Positions 22,359 to 31,577 of a stretch of 64,000 nucleotides of DNA are shown here, one piece after another; the first letter of the stretch is position 1; the number at the start of each line of letters is the position of its first letter. Source of the stretch: CBDHFF01 sp965262395 (GTDB lineage: Bacteria; Pseudomonadota; Alphaproteobacteria; Rickettsiales; Anaplasmataceae); the NCBI GenBank assembly GCA_965262395.1, contig OZ253531.1, positions 558,001-622,000 of the forward strand, written 5' to 3'. The position numbers were made by a program, and so were the translations under genes. Below the pieces are notes generated by a model, which searched no databases, was not told where the DNA came from, and worked only from the letters and a program-made list of their open reading frames with translations.

Positions 22359-23960
22359 ATGGGCATTGTCTTAAATAAGAAAACAATAAGTATAATTGCT
22401 GCTTCTGCGGCATTACTGGCTATTATCTTTTTAATAGTAGTAGGGTCTCTTATTGCTGCTGGTGTATGTAAATATAGAGGAAAACATATCAGCAAAGATG
22501 AGAAAAACGCTAAGAGAGAACGTGCTGCTGAATTACTGTTAGCAAAAATGGAACCAAAAGAGGAAGAAGAAGTATCTGATGATGATAAAAAAATACCTAA
22601 GTCTCAAAAGGTTGCTGAGGCCTTGATCCATGCTTATCCAAATAATTATAAGGGTCAGAAGTTAGACAGGTACGAATATCCTAATGTTCTTACTGGTGTT
22701 AAATTCTCTAGGACTTTTATGGATAGAGCTTTGATCAATAATGATAGGGAATTAACAATACAAACTTACTGTCCTGCGAATATTTTAGACAAAGAATTGC
22801 TTAAGTCATATAGGTCTTACTATTCGAGAAATAATGACCCAGACTCTAAGGAATCTGAATCTGAATCTGAATCTGATCTTCGCAATTATACTGGAAAGGC
22901 AGTAGAAACATTGCAAGTTTATTTTGATCCTTCTAGTAAAATGCTGATGTTATTGGCGGATCAAGATGAGTCGAAAAAAGAGCAGAAAGTAGGGGCCAAT
23001 GCCTATTTACATGGCTTTAAACGAGACAACGATGTTGGTTCAGATGGGTTTTATTTAGTTGGAAATATGTTTAATGGGCATAGTCCTGGCGAGGACTTTG
23101 CTATTACTATTGATGATCTAGATAGGGCGGTTAATCAAGGAGAGATATTTGCCTTGCCAGCTAGCAATGTAGATGATTTCTTCGCTAAAGATGAGGCTAA
23201 AGATGGGAAGGAGGAATGTACAGATTTATACTATATAAGGCATGATTTTGCGATTATGAGACGGCTGAATTGTCATAATTCACAACATGATAAGTCAGTG
23301 AAACATGGTTCTCATGCTTTATTCACAGGGATTTATTTAGATAGTGATGCAGTAATTAATAAAGATAATAATTTGTTTAAGGACGGACATGAGAATGCCT
23401 TTACGCATGATGAAATGAGTAAAATTATTAAAGAGCATAAAATTAGTATTAATTATCGTGATAACTCATCTCACCCTCCTGTATTTACTGAGAATATTAA
23501 GAAGCAGCGTGCATTAGTTGGACAGGGTAATTATGATAGAAGATTTTCTACGCAGGCATTAAAGAAAGGTATATATTTTTTAGAAGTTAGCAGAAATAAG
23601 GATGATACGGAAAATGAATTTCATATTGGTTATTCTCGTGATTCAGGAGAAATATTAAAGGAAGCGAGTAAGGTTGTTAGTGATTTGCTAGGTGGTAAGA
23701 GCAAGAAATTGAGTGACGCAAAAGAAGAGTTGATAGAAAAAAGAGAGAATATCTCTTTCTGTCGAGATGAAGGATATGTCGTAAAAGATCCATTACGTGT
23801 GTATTCTTATATGCAGGTATCTTTGGAAAAGGCCTTGAAAGATGGATACTTAACACACGCAATACCAAAGCAGGAGAAGCCAGCAGAGCAGAAGAAGCCA
23901 GCGGAGCAGGAGAAACAGAGCAGCGGAGCAGGAGAAGCCAGCGGAGCAAGAGAAACCTAA
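22359..23960 (+). CDS. Unknown N-terminally anchored protein, frameshifted near the C-terminus
   Basis: The 533-residue frame begins at ATG 22359. Residues about 8-36 form one membrane helix after a KKTISIIAAS start, followed by CKYRGK, so the bulk probably lies on one side of the membrane with a short N-terminal tail on the other. A (GAATCT)4 hexanucleotide run near 22853-22876 encodes alternating Ser and Glu. No catalytic family was recognised. Near the C-terminus an 18-bp KPAEQE repeat begins at about 23876. At 23913-23922 the repeat is irregular and the frame slips, so the last 15 residues (SSGAGEASGARET) are out of register, and the regular repeat plus a further 40-residue tail continues in another frame. 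Neighbours on both sides are also unusual proteins, not housekeeping genes. Confidence 0.75.
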   Translation: MGIVLNKKTISIIAASAALLAIIFLIVVGSLIAAGVCKYRGKHISKDEKNAKRERAAELLLAKMEPKEEEEVSDDDKKIPKSQKVAEALIHAYPNNYKGQKLDRYEYPNVLTGVKFSRTFMDRALINNDRELTIQTYCPANILDKELLKSYRSYYSRNNDPDSKESESESESDLRNYTGKAVETLQVYFDPSSKMLMLLADQDESKKEQKVGANAYLHGFKRDNDVGSDGFYLVGNMFNGHSPGEDFAITIDDLDRAVNQGEIFALPASNVDDFFAKDEAKDGKEECTDLYYIRHDFAIMRRLNCHNSQHDKSVKHGSHALFTGIYLDSDAVINKDNNLFKDGHENAFTHDEMSKIIKEHKISINYRDNSSHPPVFTENIKKQRALVGQGNYDRRFSTQALKKGIYFLEVSRNKDDTENEFHIGYSRDSGEILKEASKVVSDLLGGKSKKLSDAKEELIEKRENISFCRDEGYVVKDPLRVYSYMQVSLEKALKDGYLTHAIPKQEKPAEQKKPAEQEKQSSGAGEASGARET

Positions 23961-24078
23961 GCCAGCATCATCAGCAGATCAAGGTAAACCAAATTCTTCT
24001 ATTGTTGGTGTTGTTTCTGGGCATGAGGAAAATTTGGTGCCTGTAGTTCCAGAAAATGCTCCAAAGATAGGGCATTAA
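23914..24078 (+). pseudogene. Displaced C-terminal tail of the preceding gene
   Basis: In the frame with codons at 23923, 23926 and so on, the KPAEQE repeat resumes (AEQEKPAEQEKPKPASS) and runs into a non-repetitive tail ending VPENAPKIGH before TAA 24076-24078. The continuity of repeat peptide and tail shows that this is the original end of the 22359 gene, separated by a net shift of one base inside the repeat. It has no start codon of its own. Confidence 0.7.
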
Positions 24079-24114
24079 ATTAGGAACAAAGAAATTATAA
24101 TGAATATTATTCGT

Positions 24115-24581
24115 TATAATATGAAGTGAATGGCATATATTCATCCCCTTTCTGTAGCTATTTGGCTGATCTAAGGATGCTTTATAATATGAAGTGAATG
24201 GCATTATTCATCCCCTTTCTGTAGCTATTTGGCTGCTAAGGATGCTTTATAATATGAAGTGAATGGCTATTCATCCCCTTTCTGTAGCTATTTGGCTTCT
24301 AAGGACGCTTTAATATGAAGTGAATGGCATATATTCATCCCCTTTCTGTAGCTATTAGGCTGATCTAAGGATGCTTTATAATATGAAGTGAATGGCATTA
24401 TTCATCCCCTTTCTGTAGCTATTTGGCTGATCTAAGGACGCTTTATAATATGAAGTGAATGGCATTATTCATCCCCTTTCTGTAGCTATTAGGCTGATCT
24501 AAGGACGCTTTATAATATGAAGTGAATGGCATATATTCATCCCCTTTCTGTAGCTATTAGGCTGATCTAAGGATGCTTTTT
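24115..24581 (+). repeat. 61-68-bp tandem array, seven copies
   Basis: The ATGAAGTGAATGG core recurs at 24121, 24189, 24254, 24315, 24383, 24450 and 24517. Each copy carries a small TGAAT/ATTCA dyad followed by CCCCTTT. Small indels vary the period. The array begins about 40 bp after the displaced stop of the 22359 gene. The remaining sequence to 24719 shows nothing more that I recognise. Confidence 0.9.
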
Positions 24582-24719
24582 GTACTAAATTTTTGTCCGT
24601 TAAATTGTATTTTCAACATCTATTAAATGCTAGACTAGTGTGCTTTATAAAAATAGTGCAAAGCAAATAATATGTTCTTTTATTACTCCAGACCGTCTAT
24701 AAGCCCAGGTATAGGAAGT

Positions 24720-25931
24720 TTAAAGCAAGCTTTTTTGTAAGTCGAAATTCAATTCTGGTTGTCCTTTTTCTTCAACGTGTTTTAGTACTTTATCAATCTG
24801 TGAAATAGTTAGATCAGAGATATTGACTTGTTGATTACGCTCTGTGGCCAGCTTTTGTTCTTCTAATAAATAACCTGCTGTTAAGAAAAGCTGGAATGCA
24901 CCGTGGCTATCAAAACTATTGTCTATTAATTCAGGAGATAATTTGTGCAATTTTACCTTTCCTAGATCATCACCTGCTTCGAAGCTATATCCAAGTTTAT
25001 TGCTACCAAAAACGGCATTTAATGATTCTGGATTTAAGATTATTGTACGGAATGAAGTAGCTAAATACGCAGAATTAGAGTTCCTATTCGCACATAAATT
25101 TATGCCATTGTAATTCTCGGGCCCAGATATACTAAGCTTTTTTAGCCTCTCAAAGAACTCAGGATCAAATTCTTCTATAAAATCACGTTTCACTTCTGCA
25201 TATGCAGTTCTATCGTCATTATTTCCAGGTTCATTTTTATTTTTTAAACTGCCTATGTCTCTTTTGTCGTACTCTATTTTCATCTCTGGGGACATTTTTA
25301 ATGGATCTATGTCTACGGCCTCTTCTACAATCTCTCTTACTACTGTAAAACTGTGACCTTCGTCAAACCCGCCTAGAAAGGCTGCTTCTCCAGTATCGCC
25401 TCTTTCACCACCAAAAAAATGTATTTCCTCTTCATGGATTACTACATTGCCAAAGTCCACTACACTATTTTTTCCAGGATAAGCAGTAAGTAATCCCTTA
25501 AGTCCGAAGTTGATTCCAGGGTATATATCTAGATCGTTGAGTACTTTATTCATATATTCGGCTATGTTAGCCCCTTCTTTTAGTTCTTTTGCAGCGAATG
25601 AAGTAAATTTTTCATCAGCATTCAATACGATTTGTGCATCATTATTGTAGGTAGCAAATCTTCCCCGTAGAGCTTTATTAGTAAAGAGTCGGACAACATT
25701 AGGAGGGTTGTGAGCATCTCTTTCCACTACGTCCCCTCGTGTATCTACTGCCCCTGCGGGTAATTCCAAATTTTCAAATTTCAATAAATCATGTTTGATT
25801 CCACAATTTATGAGCCTAATTGCGTATTCATTGAATTTTGATGAACTTACATTAGATAAAGACCATTTTAATTGACTTATTAAACCAGATATCGCAGCAA
25901 CTGGATAAGAATCTATAGTTGTTCTTCCCAC
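24720..25931 (-). CDS. NUDT9/TRPM2-type Nudix protein, probable ADP-ribose pyrophosphatase
   Basis: The 403-residue frame starts at GTG 25931, just after a strong GGGAGG ribosome binding site. A Nudix-like box lies at residues 187-204: GGFDE, then REIVEEA with both catalytic glutamates (203-204) kept. From memory of the family, the box resembles the REFGEEA box of human NUDT9. Further support is EAGDDLGKVK at 318-327 followed by SHGAFQLFL at 342-350, matching the EAGDDAGKVKW and SHSQF segments of NUDT9, and NRNSNSAY at 282-289 at the place of the NUDT9 RNTDNAW segment. NUDT9 enzymes hydrolyse ADP-ribose to AMP and ribose-5-phosphate. The N-terminal 60 residues and an insert after the box are specific to this protein. 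No signal peptide is seen. Acquisition from a eukaryote is an inference. Confidence 0.7.
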   Translation of the reverse strand: MGRTTIDSYPVAAISGLISQLKWSLSNVSSSKFNEYAIRLINCGIKHDLLKFENLELPAGAVDTRGDVVERDAHNPPNVVRLFTNKALRGRFATYNNDAQIVLNADEKFTSFAAKELKEGANIAEYMNKVLNDLDIYPGINFGLKGLLTAYPGKNSVVDFGNVVIHEEEIHFFGGERGDTGEAAFLGGFDEGHSFTVVREIVEEAVDIDPLKMSPEMKIEYDKRDIGSLKNKNEPGNNDDRTAYAEVKRDFIEEFDPEFFERLKKLSISGPENYNGINLCANRNSNSAYLATSFRTIILNPESLNAVFGSNKLGYSFEAGDDLGKVKLHKLSPELIDNSFDSHGAFQLFLTAGYLLEEQKLATERNQQVNISDLTISQIDKVLKHVEEKGQPELNFDLQKSLL

Positions 25932-26034
25932 AAAACCTCCCTAAGGTCAATATAATCCAGAACGCAGTATATCACCATAATGGCAATCGTCAACGGAAAT
26001 AAGGGATATGTCATATTGCTTAAAATAGTCTTGC

Positions 26035-26064
26035 TTGACATATCTTTAGATATTGTCATATAAT
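26035..26064 (+). promoter_or_regulatory. Consensus sigma-70 promoter with overlapping dyad
   Basis: TTGACA (26035-26040) and TATAAT (26059-26064) are separated by 18 bp. The spacer contains the dyad ATATCT-TT-AGATAT, and GACATATC at the -35 is mirrored by GATATGTC about 30 bp upstream, so an operator is plausible. The promoter points toward the aminotransferase and implies a leader of about 120 nt. Confidence 0.75.
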
Positions 26065-26194
26065 CATTTTGTCGTGTTGAGAGTACATGTAAAGTTGTTT
26101 AGTGATTGATTTGTAATGCATAAATTACATTTCGAATGGATCGTATGGTTACCAAATCTAGATTGCTGATTCTAATATGTTGGAGGATTACATT

Positions 26195-27547
26195 ATGAGA
26201 TTTTTTTCTATTGTTTGTTTGTTGTTAGTCCTGTATTCCTCTTTATATAATGCGGAGGCTGTGACTCTTGAGGGATATCTTAGTGATAAAATAAAAGAAA
26301 CTGGTGCTGATGTGCTAGATGCTACTGCGCAAATTCCTGAGGAAGTTAGGCAGGATATGGAATCTGGATCGAGGGTTTTTAATCTTTCAGTTGGATCTGC
26401 TGGTCATGATACTCCATTGGGTGATCAACGAGGAAAATATAGTAGCTCAAAAGGTGATCCTGATTTAGTAAATAATGTTGTCAAGTTTTATAAAACCAGA
26501 AGGATTGCAGATTTTTCTGCTGATGATATTGTGATTACATCTGGAGGTCGTGATGCACTGTTTAAAGTATTTAATGTGATTACCAGCACTGCAAATACTG
26601 AAGTAGAAGTACTGATTCCTTCTCCTTATTATGCATCTTATCAAAGCATTATAAATTATGCTTCTAACTTTTCTACTAAAATTACTTATATGCCGACGAC
26701 TGTAGAAAATGATTTCAAAATTAGCGTGGAAGAGCTTAAGAAGTATTTGAATCCAGATAAATTACAAATTCTTGCTTTTAATACTCCTAGTAACCCAACT
26801 GGATCCATATATTCTTCTCAAGAATTGAGGGATATAGCCGAATTTGTGATTGCTAATCCTAATATATTGATCTTATCAGATGAGCCGTACATACATTTAG
26901 TTTATAATACGAATAAAGCCAAAAATTATTCAAATTATCTCAGGGCTCCTAATATTTTAGATAGAGATCTTCTGTCTGATGATACTAGAAAAAGAGATGT
27001 ATTAGATCAAAGAGTGATTATTGCTTATACTTTATCCAAGGATCTTGGAATGGTTCAGACCAGAGTTGGTTGGGCTGCTACCAAGAATCGTAAGTTAAAT
27101 GCTTTGATACTTCAATCTATAAATGCAAATCAGTATTTTATTAGTAGGGCAGCACAACAAGATGCGTTGGATGCTTTAAAAGCTGTGACTCCCAAATATA
27201 TAAAGGGTGTAGTTAAATTCAATAAAGAGAAGAGAGACGTGGTGTATAATGCACTAAAAGATGCCAAGCTCATAGGTGTGTCTTTGCCAGAAGGAGCATT
27301 ATATGTTGTGGTGTCTGTTAATAACATTATAGGACTTAAGTTACCTAATGGAAAAGTTATTAATGGGTCAAAAGATTTTTATAATTATCTAAAAGATACG
27401 TATCATGTTTATGTGATTCCAGGTAGTGCCTTTGGAGATGACACTATATTCAGGATTGCTTACTCTTATCCAAGTCAAGATGATCTGAGAGAGAGCTGTG
27501 GCCTCATTACGAAAGCGTTTCATGATATTTACATGCATAACTCTTAG
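26195..27547 (+). CDS. Class I/II PLP-dependent aminotransferase with signal peptide
   Basis: The ATG at 26195 lies 8 nt after GGAGG (26182-26186) and is preferred over ATG 26177, which precedes that site. The product of 450 residues opens with MRFFSIVCLLLVLYSS and a short A-x-A-like end near residue 22, a typical Sec signal peptide. The rest is a complete fold-type I aminotransferase: NTPSNPTG around N200, SDEPY with D229 and Y232 for the cofactor ring, SKDLG with K282 as the Schiff-base lysine, RVGW at 290-293, and a late FRIAY arginine for the substrate carboxylate. Aspartate and aromatic aminotransferases are the nearest type, but the substrate cannot be told. Export is unusual, because PLP aminotransferases normally work in the cytosol. 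The last eight codons and stop are repeated in the array downstream. Confidence 0.85.
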   Translation: MRFFSIVCLLLVLYSSLYNAEAVTLEGYLSDKIKETGADVLDATAQIPEEVRQDMESGSRVFNLSVGSAGHDTPLGDQRGKYSSSKGDPDLVNNVVKFYKTRRIADFSADDIVITSGGRDALFKVFNVITSTANTEVEVLIPSPYYASYQSIINYASNFSTKITYMPTTVENDFKISVEELKKYLNPDKLQILAFNTPSNPTGSIYSSQELRDIAEFVIANPNILILSDEPYIHLVYNTNKAKNYSNYLRAPNILDRDLLSDDTRKRDVLDQRVIIAYTLSKDLGMVQTRVGWAATKNRKLNALILQSINANQYFISRAAQQDALDALKAVTPKYIKGVVKFNKEKRDVVYNALKDAKLIGVSLPEGALYVVVSVNNIIGLKLPNGKVINGSKDFYNYLKDTYHVYVIPGSAFGDDTIFRIAYSYPSQDDLRESCGLITKAFHDIYMHNS

Positions 27548-28287
27548 ATTGACCGTAATGAATGAATTCGTTCATTATGAATGAGTTCGTTCATTAATGA
27601 TTACATGGGTAATAGAGATTTTCGTGATATTTACATGCATAACTCTTAGATTAACCGTAATGAATAAGTTCGTTCATTAATGATTACATGGGTAATAGAG
27701 ATTTTCGTGATATTTACATGCATAACTCTTAGATTGACCGTAATGAATAAGTTCGTTCATTAATGATTACATGGGTAATAGAGATTTTCGTGATATTTAC
27801 ATGCATAACTCTTAGATTAACCATGATGAATAAGTTCGTTCAGTATGAATAAGTTCGTTCATTAATGATTACATGGGTAATAGAGATTTTCGTGATATTT
27901 ACATGCATAACTCTTAGATTAACCGTGATGAATAAGTTCGTTCAGTATGAATAAGTTCGTTCATTAATGATTACATGGGTAATAGAGATTTTCGTGATAT
28001 TTACATGCATAACTCTTAGATTAACCGTGATGAATAAGTTCGTTCAGTATGAATGAGTTCGTTCATTAATGATTACATGGGTAATAGAGATTTTCGTGAT
28101 ATTTACATGCATAACTCTTAGATTGACCGTAATGAATAAGTTCGTTCATTAATGATTACATGGGTAATAGAGATTTTCGTGATATTTACATGCATAACTC
28201 TTAGATTAACCATGATGAATAAGTTCGTTCAGTATGAATAAGCTCGTTCATTAATGATTACATGGGTAATAGAGATTTTCGTGATAT
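27523..28287 (+). repeat. Alternating 83/102-bp array carrying the aminotransferase 3' end
   Basis: The ACATGCAT core recurs at 27531 (inside the gene), 27633, 27716, 27799, 27901, 28003, 28105 and 28188. Spacings are 102 or 83 bp, differing by a 19-bp internal duplication. Every unit holds the last codons and stop of the aminotransferase, ending ACTCTTAG, and one or two AATGAA-TTCG-TTCATT-like hairpins. The rest of the interval to 28449 shows nothing more that I recognise. Confidence 0.92.
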
Positions 28288-28449
28288 AAGAAAAAAGGTG
28301 TGAGTGGCTTATATGCCGTTGCATAGTCTTGTTCTGATCATTTTATCATAGTAATTGCTGCGAAAAATATAAATCAGATTATTATCTGATACCCATGCTT
28401 TTATATCGATTTTATTTTCTAATCTCTAATCTCTAACTTTTCAACATAT

Positions 28450-29853
28450 TTAATTATCTAATGACTGACTAGACATCTGTGAATCATTTATGTTTATTGC
28501 ATTAATCACAGACCTTCTTGTGTTTTTAGAGCTTACTTCAGTTTGAGGTAGCTCTTCTGTATGAAATATGGAAGTAGTTTTATTAAAATAATTGATAATG
28601 CTCATAGTAGATTCTAGTAGTTGGGGTATCATCTCTTCTTCCATAGTGTCTGGTATTAACTCTATAATCTCTTCTTTTTTTGTTTGTCTGGAGTCTAAGA
28701 TATTTTGTATTAAGTCCAAGTGTTGTATTGCTAAAGAATCTAATAGATTAATTAATAGTGTGTGCTCAGGTGCTGGTTCGTGTGCATGTAGAGCAAAATC
28801 TCGGAAGAATAATCGTAATTTATTTGATAATGCATGATTGTCTCTATTCACTCTATTTAATACATGAATAATAGATAAAATAGATTGGTAATCTATTTTA
28901 TGTAATAGTGATTGAAAGGCATCACGATTCCTGAAATATATGGAAAATAACTTTATACTTTCTTCTTCATTGAGATGTAATTTATCTAATATGCTTGCAA
29001 TCATATCTAATTCATATCTACCTTGCATTGGCGCATTATTACATCCATTTCCTATCTCTTTTTTGTGGTGTTGAGCGGGGCCAGCAGTGTCTGTGGGGGT
29101 TGCAATGATTTTGTTTTTCTTTCTCATTAAGGTGCATTTTTTGCTCAATATATATCTTTGTGCATGTTCTAATATAATATTTATCTCTTGTGGGGTTGTG
29201 TTAGATATATGTATGGATTCCATTTTTTTTTCTGACAACTGGCTAACTAGGAATATATTGTCTGTAGTCCAGTGGTTTGTTGTAAATAAGAATTTTCCAA
29301 GTATCGTTGGCAATGTATCGAGTATTTGCTTTTCACAGGGGTTTTTTGCTAATAATTGTATATATTGCAACAGGAGTTCTTGTTGAGGTTTATTAAATTC
29401 TTGAGTTTCATTTATCAATGATTTTATGAATTTAGCATTGGGATCAACTGCGAGTAACACCCTTTGCATGTATTCCAGCTGTAGAGTGCAATGACCTTTA
29501 ATTATCAATCGTTGCGTTGCCTGTAAATCTTTTATGGACAATGTTAAACATTCAACTTGTGCCTTGAGATGTTGTACTAGTAGTTCCGTGCCATTTGTGC
29601 CATTTAAGATTTGTCCCTGTGTAATCTTGGAGATTATTTTGAATTTTACTAATTTATTGGTTATTTCATATAGTTCTTCTCGGCTAATGGTTTTGTTGTT
29701 AATCCTAGCCAATATTTCTAATATTTGTAGGTGTAGATTTACTAATGGTTCTTCTAGGCTCTTCTTGGTTTGTGTAAATCTTTTTGTAGATTTGTAATTT
29801 CCATTACTAATATTAGTACTGTTGAAAATGCCATTAGATTTATTACTATTCAT
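28450..29853 (-). CDS. Unknown helical protein (467 aa)
   Basis: I do not recognise this protein. It starts at ATG 29853 with an Asn/Ser-rich polar N-terminus and has no signal peptide or membrane segment. The remainder is predicted to be largely helical, rich in Leu, Ile, Gln and Lys, with several L-x-x-L-L stretches such as DKLHLNEEESIKLFS. It ends in a Ser/Asn-rich tail. No catalytic motif is visible. It stands alone, with the aminotransferase array downstream and the divergent DsbD-like gene upstream, and could be a cytosolic scaffold or a secreted protein. Its codon choice looks like that of its neighbours. Confidence 0.65.
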   Translation of the reverse strand: MNSNKSNGIFNSTNISNGNYKSTKRFTQTKKSLEEPLVNLHLQILEILARINNKTISREELYEITNKLVKFKIISKITQGQILNGTNGTELLVQHLKAQVECLTLSIKDLQATQRLIIKGHCTLQLEYMQRVLLAVDPNAKFIKSLINETQEFNKPQQELLLQYIQLLAKNPCEKQILDTLPTILGKFLFTTNHWTTDNIFLVSQLSEKKMESIHISNTTPQEINIILEHAQRYILSKKCTLMRKKNKIIATPTDTAGPAQHHKKEIGNGCNNAPMQGRYELDMIASILDKLHLNEEESIKLFSIYFRNRDAFQSLLHKIDYQSILSIIHVLNRVNRDNHALSNKLRLFFRDFALHAHEPAPEHTLLINLLDSLAIQHLDLIQNILDSRQTKKEEIIELIPDTMEEEMIPQLLESTMSIINYFNKTTSIFHTEELPQTEVSSKNTRRSVINAININDSQMSSQSLDN

Positions 29854-29964
29854 TGTTGTATTACTTAATATCAGTGCTCTGCAGGCTATATCTAATATGT
29901 TTATATTTTATGAATATACCTGATATGACAACTCTATTGACTTTCTTTTGCTAGCATCTATCAT

Positions 29965-31260
29965 GTGACTAAATATCATTTTTGTACCTGTATAATGTAT
30001 ATATTACCCATGTTAATTCTCTGTCTGTTTCCATCTATATTGTGTGCTGCAGAGGAGGCGATAGAGATAGGTTTTCCATATGCTTTGTTGTTGGCATTTT
30101 TGGGTGGTATCGTGCTCAATTTGATGCCGTGCGTGCTTCCTGTTATATCTTTAAAGGCTTTGTCCTTTGTTAATAGTGTTAACGGACAATCTAAATCTAT
30201 TAGGCGTAATGGTATATTTTATGCCTTAGGGATTCATGCGAGCTTCACAGTGCTAGTTGGCATGCTCCTAATATTGCAATATGTAGGTTATGCAGTAGGA
30301 TGGGGTTTTCAAATGCAATCACCGATATTTGTAACAATTTTAGCTTACATTATGTTTGCTGTGGCGCTGAATTTATCTGGATTTTTTGAATTTCCTGCGC
30401 TTTCTTTCAGTGGGGTTTCCGCTACTGAAGATGGAATTAAGGCTAGCTTTTTTACAGGAGTATTAGTCACACTTGTATCTACTCCATGTTCTGCTCCATT
30501 TATGGCTACTGCAGTTGGATTTGCTTTAGCTCAGCCGCCTGTTATGTCGTTATTAGTTTTAGAATTTTTAGCGTTTGGATTAGCTTTTCCTTATTTGTTG
30601 ATGTCTTATTTTCCTGCTGTCTTTTCGAAATTCATACCTAAGCCAGGGAACTGGATGATTGTTATGAAAGAAGCTTTGGCTTTTCCTTTATATTTAACGG
30701 TAATTTGGTTGTTATGGTTATTGTCTCAGCAAACTGGTAGCAACAATTATTCAATGCTTGTGCTATGTGGGTTGGTGTTTATCGTATTTTCTGTGTGGCT
30801 GTGGAAGCTTTCAGCAGGCATAATGGAGCATAAATCTAAGATAGCATACATGTTGATGTGTTTGTTTATATTATGGATTCCTATGTCATCTACAGTAGAT
30901 CATAGTAGATATAAGGTTGAGCCCATTGCTTACTCATCTGAGCTTGTTGCGGAGCATTTGAAGCTGAATGATCCAGTTTTTGTTGCTGTAAGTGCTGATT
31001 GGTGTTTCACTTGTAAGGTTAATGATAAATTTGCTCTGAAATCTGAAGAGTTTTATCATTTTTTGCGTGATAATCAGATAGTTTATATTAAGGCTGATTG
31101 GACTAATCATGATGATGCCATAACTGAATATTTGGTGAGTTTAGACCGAAGGACCGTGCCTACATATGTTATGTATTACCAAGGAAAGCACCATATATTC
31201 TCTGAGATTCTAACTCCTGGTGGACTGGTTAATGCAATGGCGCTTATTCTAGATAAATGA
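29965..31260 (+). CDS. DsbD-like thiol:disulfide interchange protein (CcdA-type membrane domain plus thioredoxin)
   Basis: The family moves reducing power from cytosolic thioredoxin across the inner membrane to periplasmic partners. From the GTG at 29965, residues 1-29 look like a signal peptide or first helix. An eight-helix CcdA/DsbD-beta-type domain follows, with its two redox cysteines in MPCVLP (C56) and STPCSAP (C175), then a C-terminal periplasmic thioredoxin-like domain with WCFTC (C347, C350). The N-terminal DsbD-alpha domain of E. coli DsbD is absent. ATG 29995 is an alternative start that keeps the hydrophobic segment but loses the N-terminal lysine; no clear ribosome binding site separates the two. 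The stop overlaps the start of the next small gene (ATGA), so the two are probably co-translated. Confidence 0.85.
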   Translation: MTKYHFCTCIMYILPMLILCLFPSILCAAEEAIEIGFPYALLLAFLGGIVLNLMPCVLPVISLKALSFVNSVNGQSKSIRRNGIFYALGIHASFTVLVGMLLILQYVGYAVGWGFQMQSPIFVTILAYIMFAVALNLSGFFEFPALSFSGVSATEDGIKASFFTGVLVTLVSTPCSAPFMATAVGFALAQPPVMSLLVLEFLAFGLAFPYLLMSYFPAVFSKFIPKPGNWMIVMKEALAFPLYLTVIWLLWLLSQQTGSNNYSMLVLCGLVFIVFSVWLWKLSAGIMEHKSKIAYMLMCLFILWIPMSSTVDHSRYKVEPIAYSSELVAEHLKLNDPVFVAVSADWCFTCKVNDKFALKSEEFYHFLRDNQIVYIKADWTNHDDAITEYLVSLDRRTVPTYVMYYQGKHHIFSEILTPGGLVNAMALILDK

Positions 31261-31541
31261 GAAAAGGTATATTTGTGATCAAGAGCTGGTATGATTTATT
31301 GTTTAATAGTGATTTTGAATTCATTGACGCTGATTTAAAGCAAGATAGTATAAGAATATTAAGATATTTGCTTTTGTCTTTCACCTGTATCTATTTTTGT
31401 TTCGTCGATGATTTTCGTGGCTCAACTTGGATTATTTCCTTTTGTTCAGGAATGTTTGTGGTTAGTACTATAATATTCGGACGTGATTTATATTTCCGTC
31501 TTAGGTATAGAAAATGGCGTATAACGAGAACACGAAGCTAG
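31257..31541 (+). CDS. Small two-helix membrane protein (94 aa)
   Basis: The start ATG overlaps the stop of the DsbD-like gene in an ATGA junction, which argues for a real coupled gene. Two membrane helices, roughly residues 33-50 and 57-75, sit between a charged N-terminus and a strongly basic tail (RLRYRKWRITRTRS). No family was recognised. Its position suggests an accessory role near the DsbD-like protein, but that is inference only. Confidence 0.6.
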   Translation: MRKGIFVIKSWYDLLFNSDFEFIDADLKQDSIRILRYLLLSFTCIYFCFVDDFRGSTWIISFCSGMFVVSTIIFGRDLYFRLRYRKWRITRTRS

Positions 31542-31577
31542 GGTGTGATGGGCAGCTGTGCAGCTGTGCGGCATAAA

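Noticed and set aside
21731..28287. CRISPR array
   Set aside because: The repeats are directly adjacent with no unique spacers, periods vary, and no cas gene is in the window.
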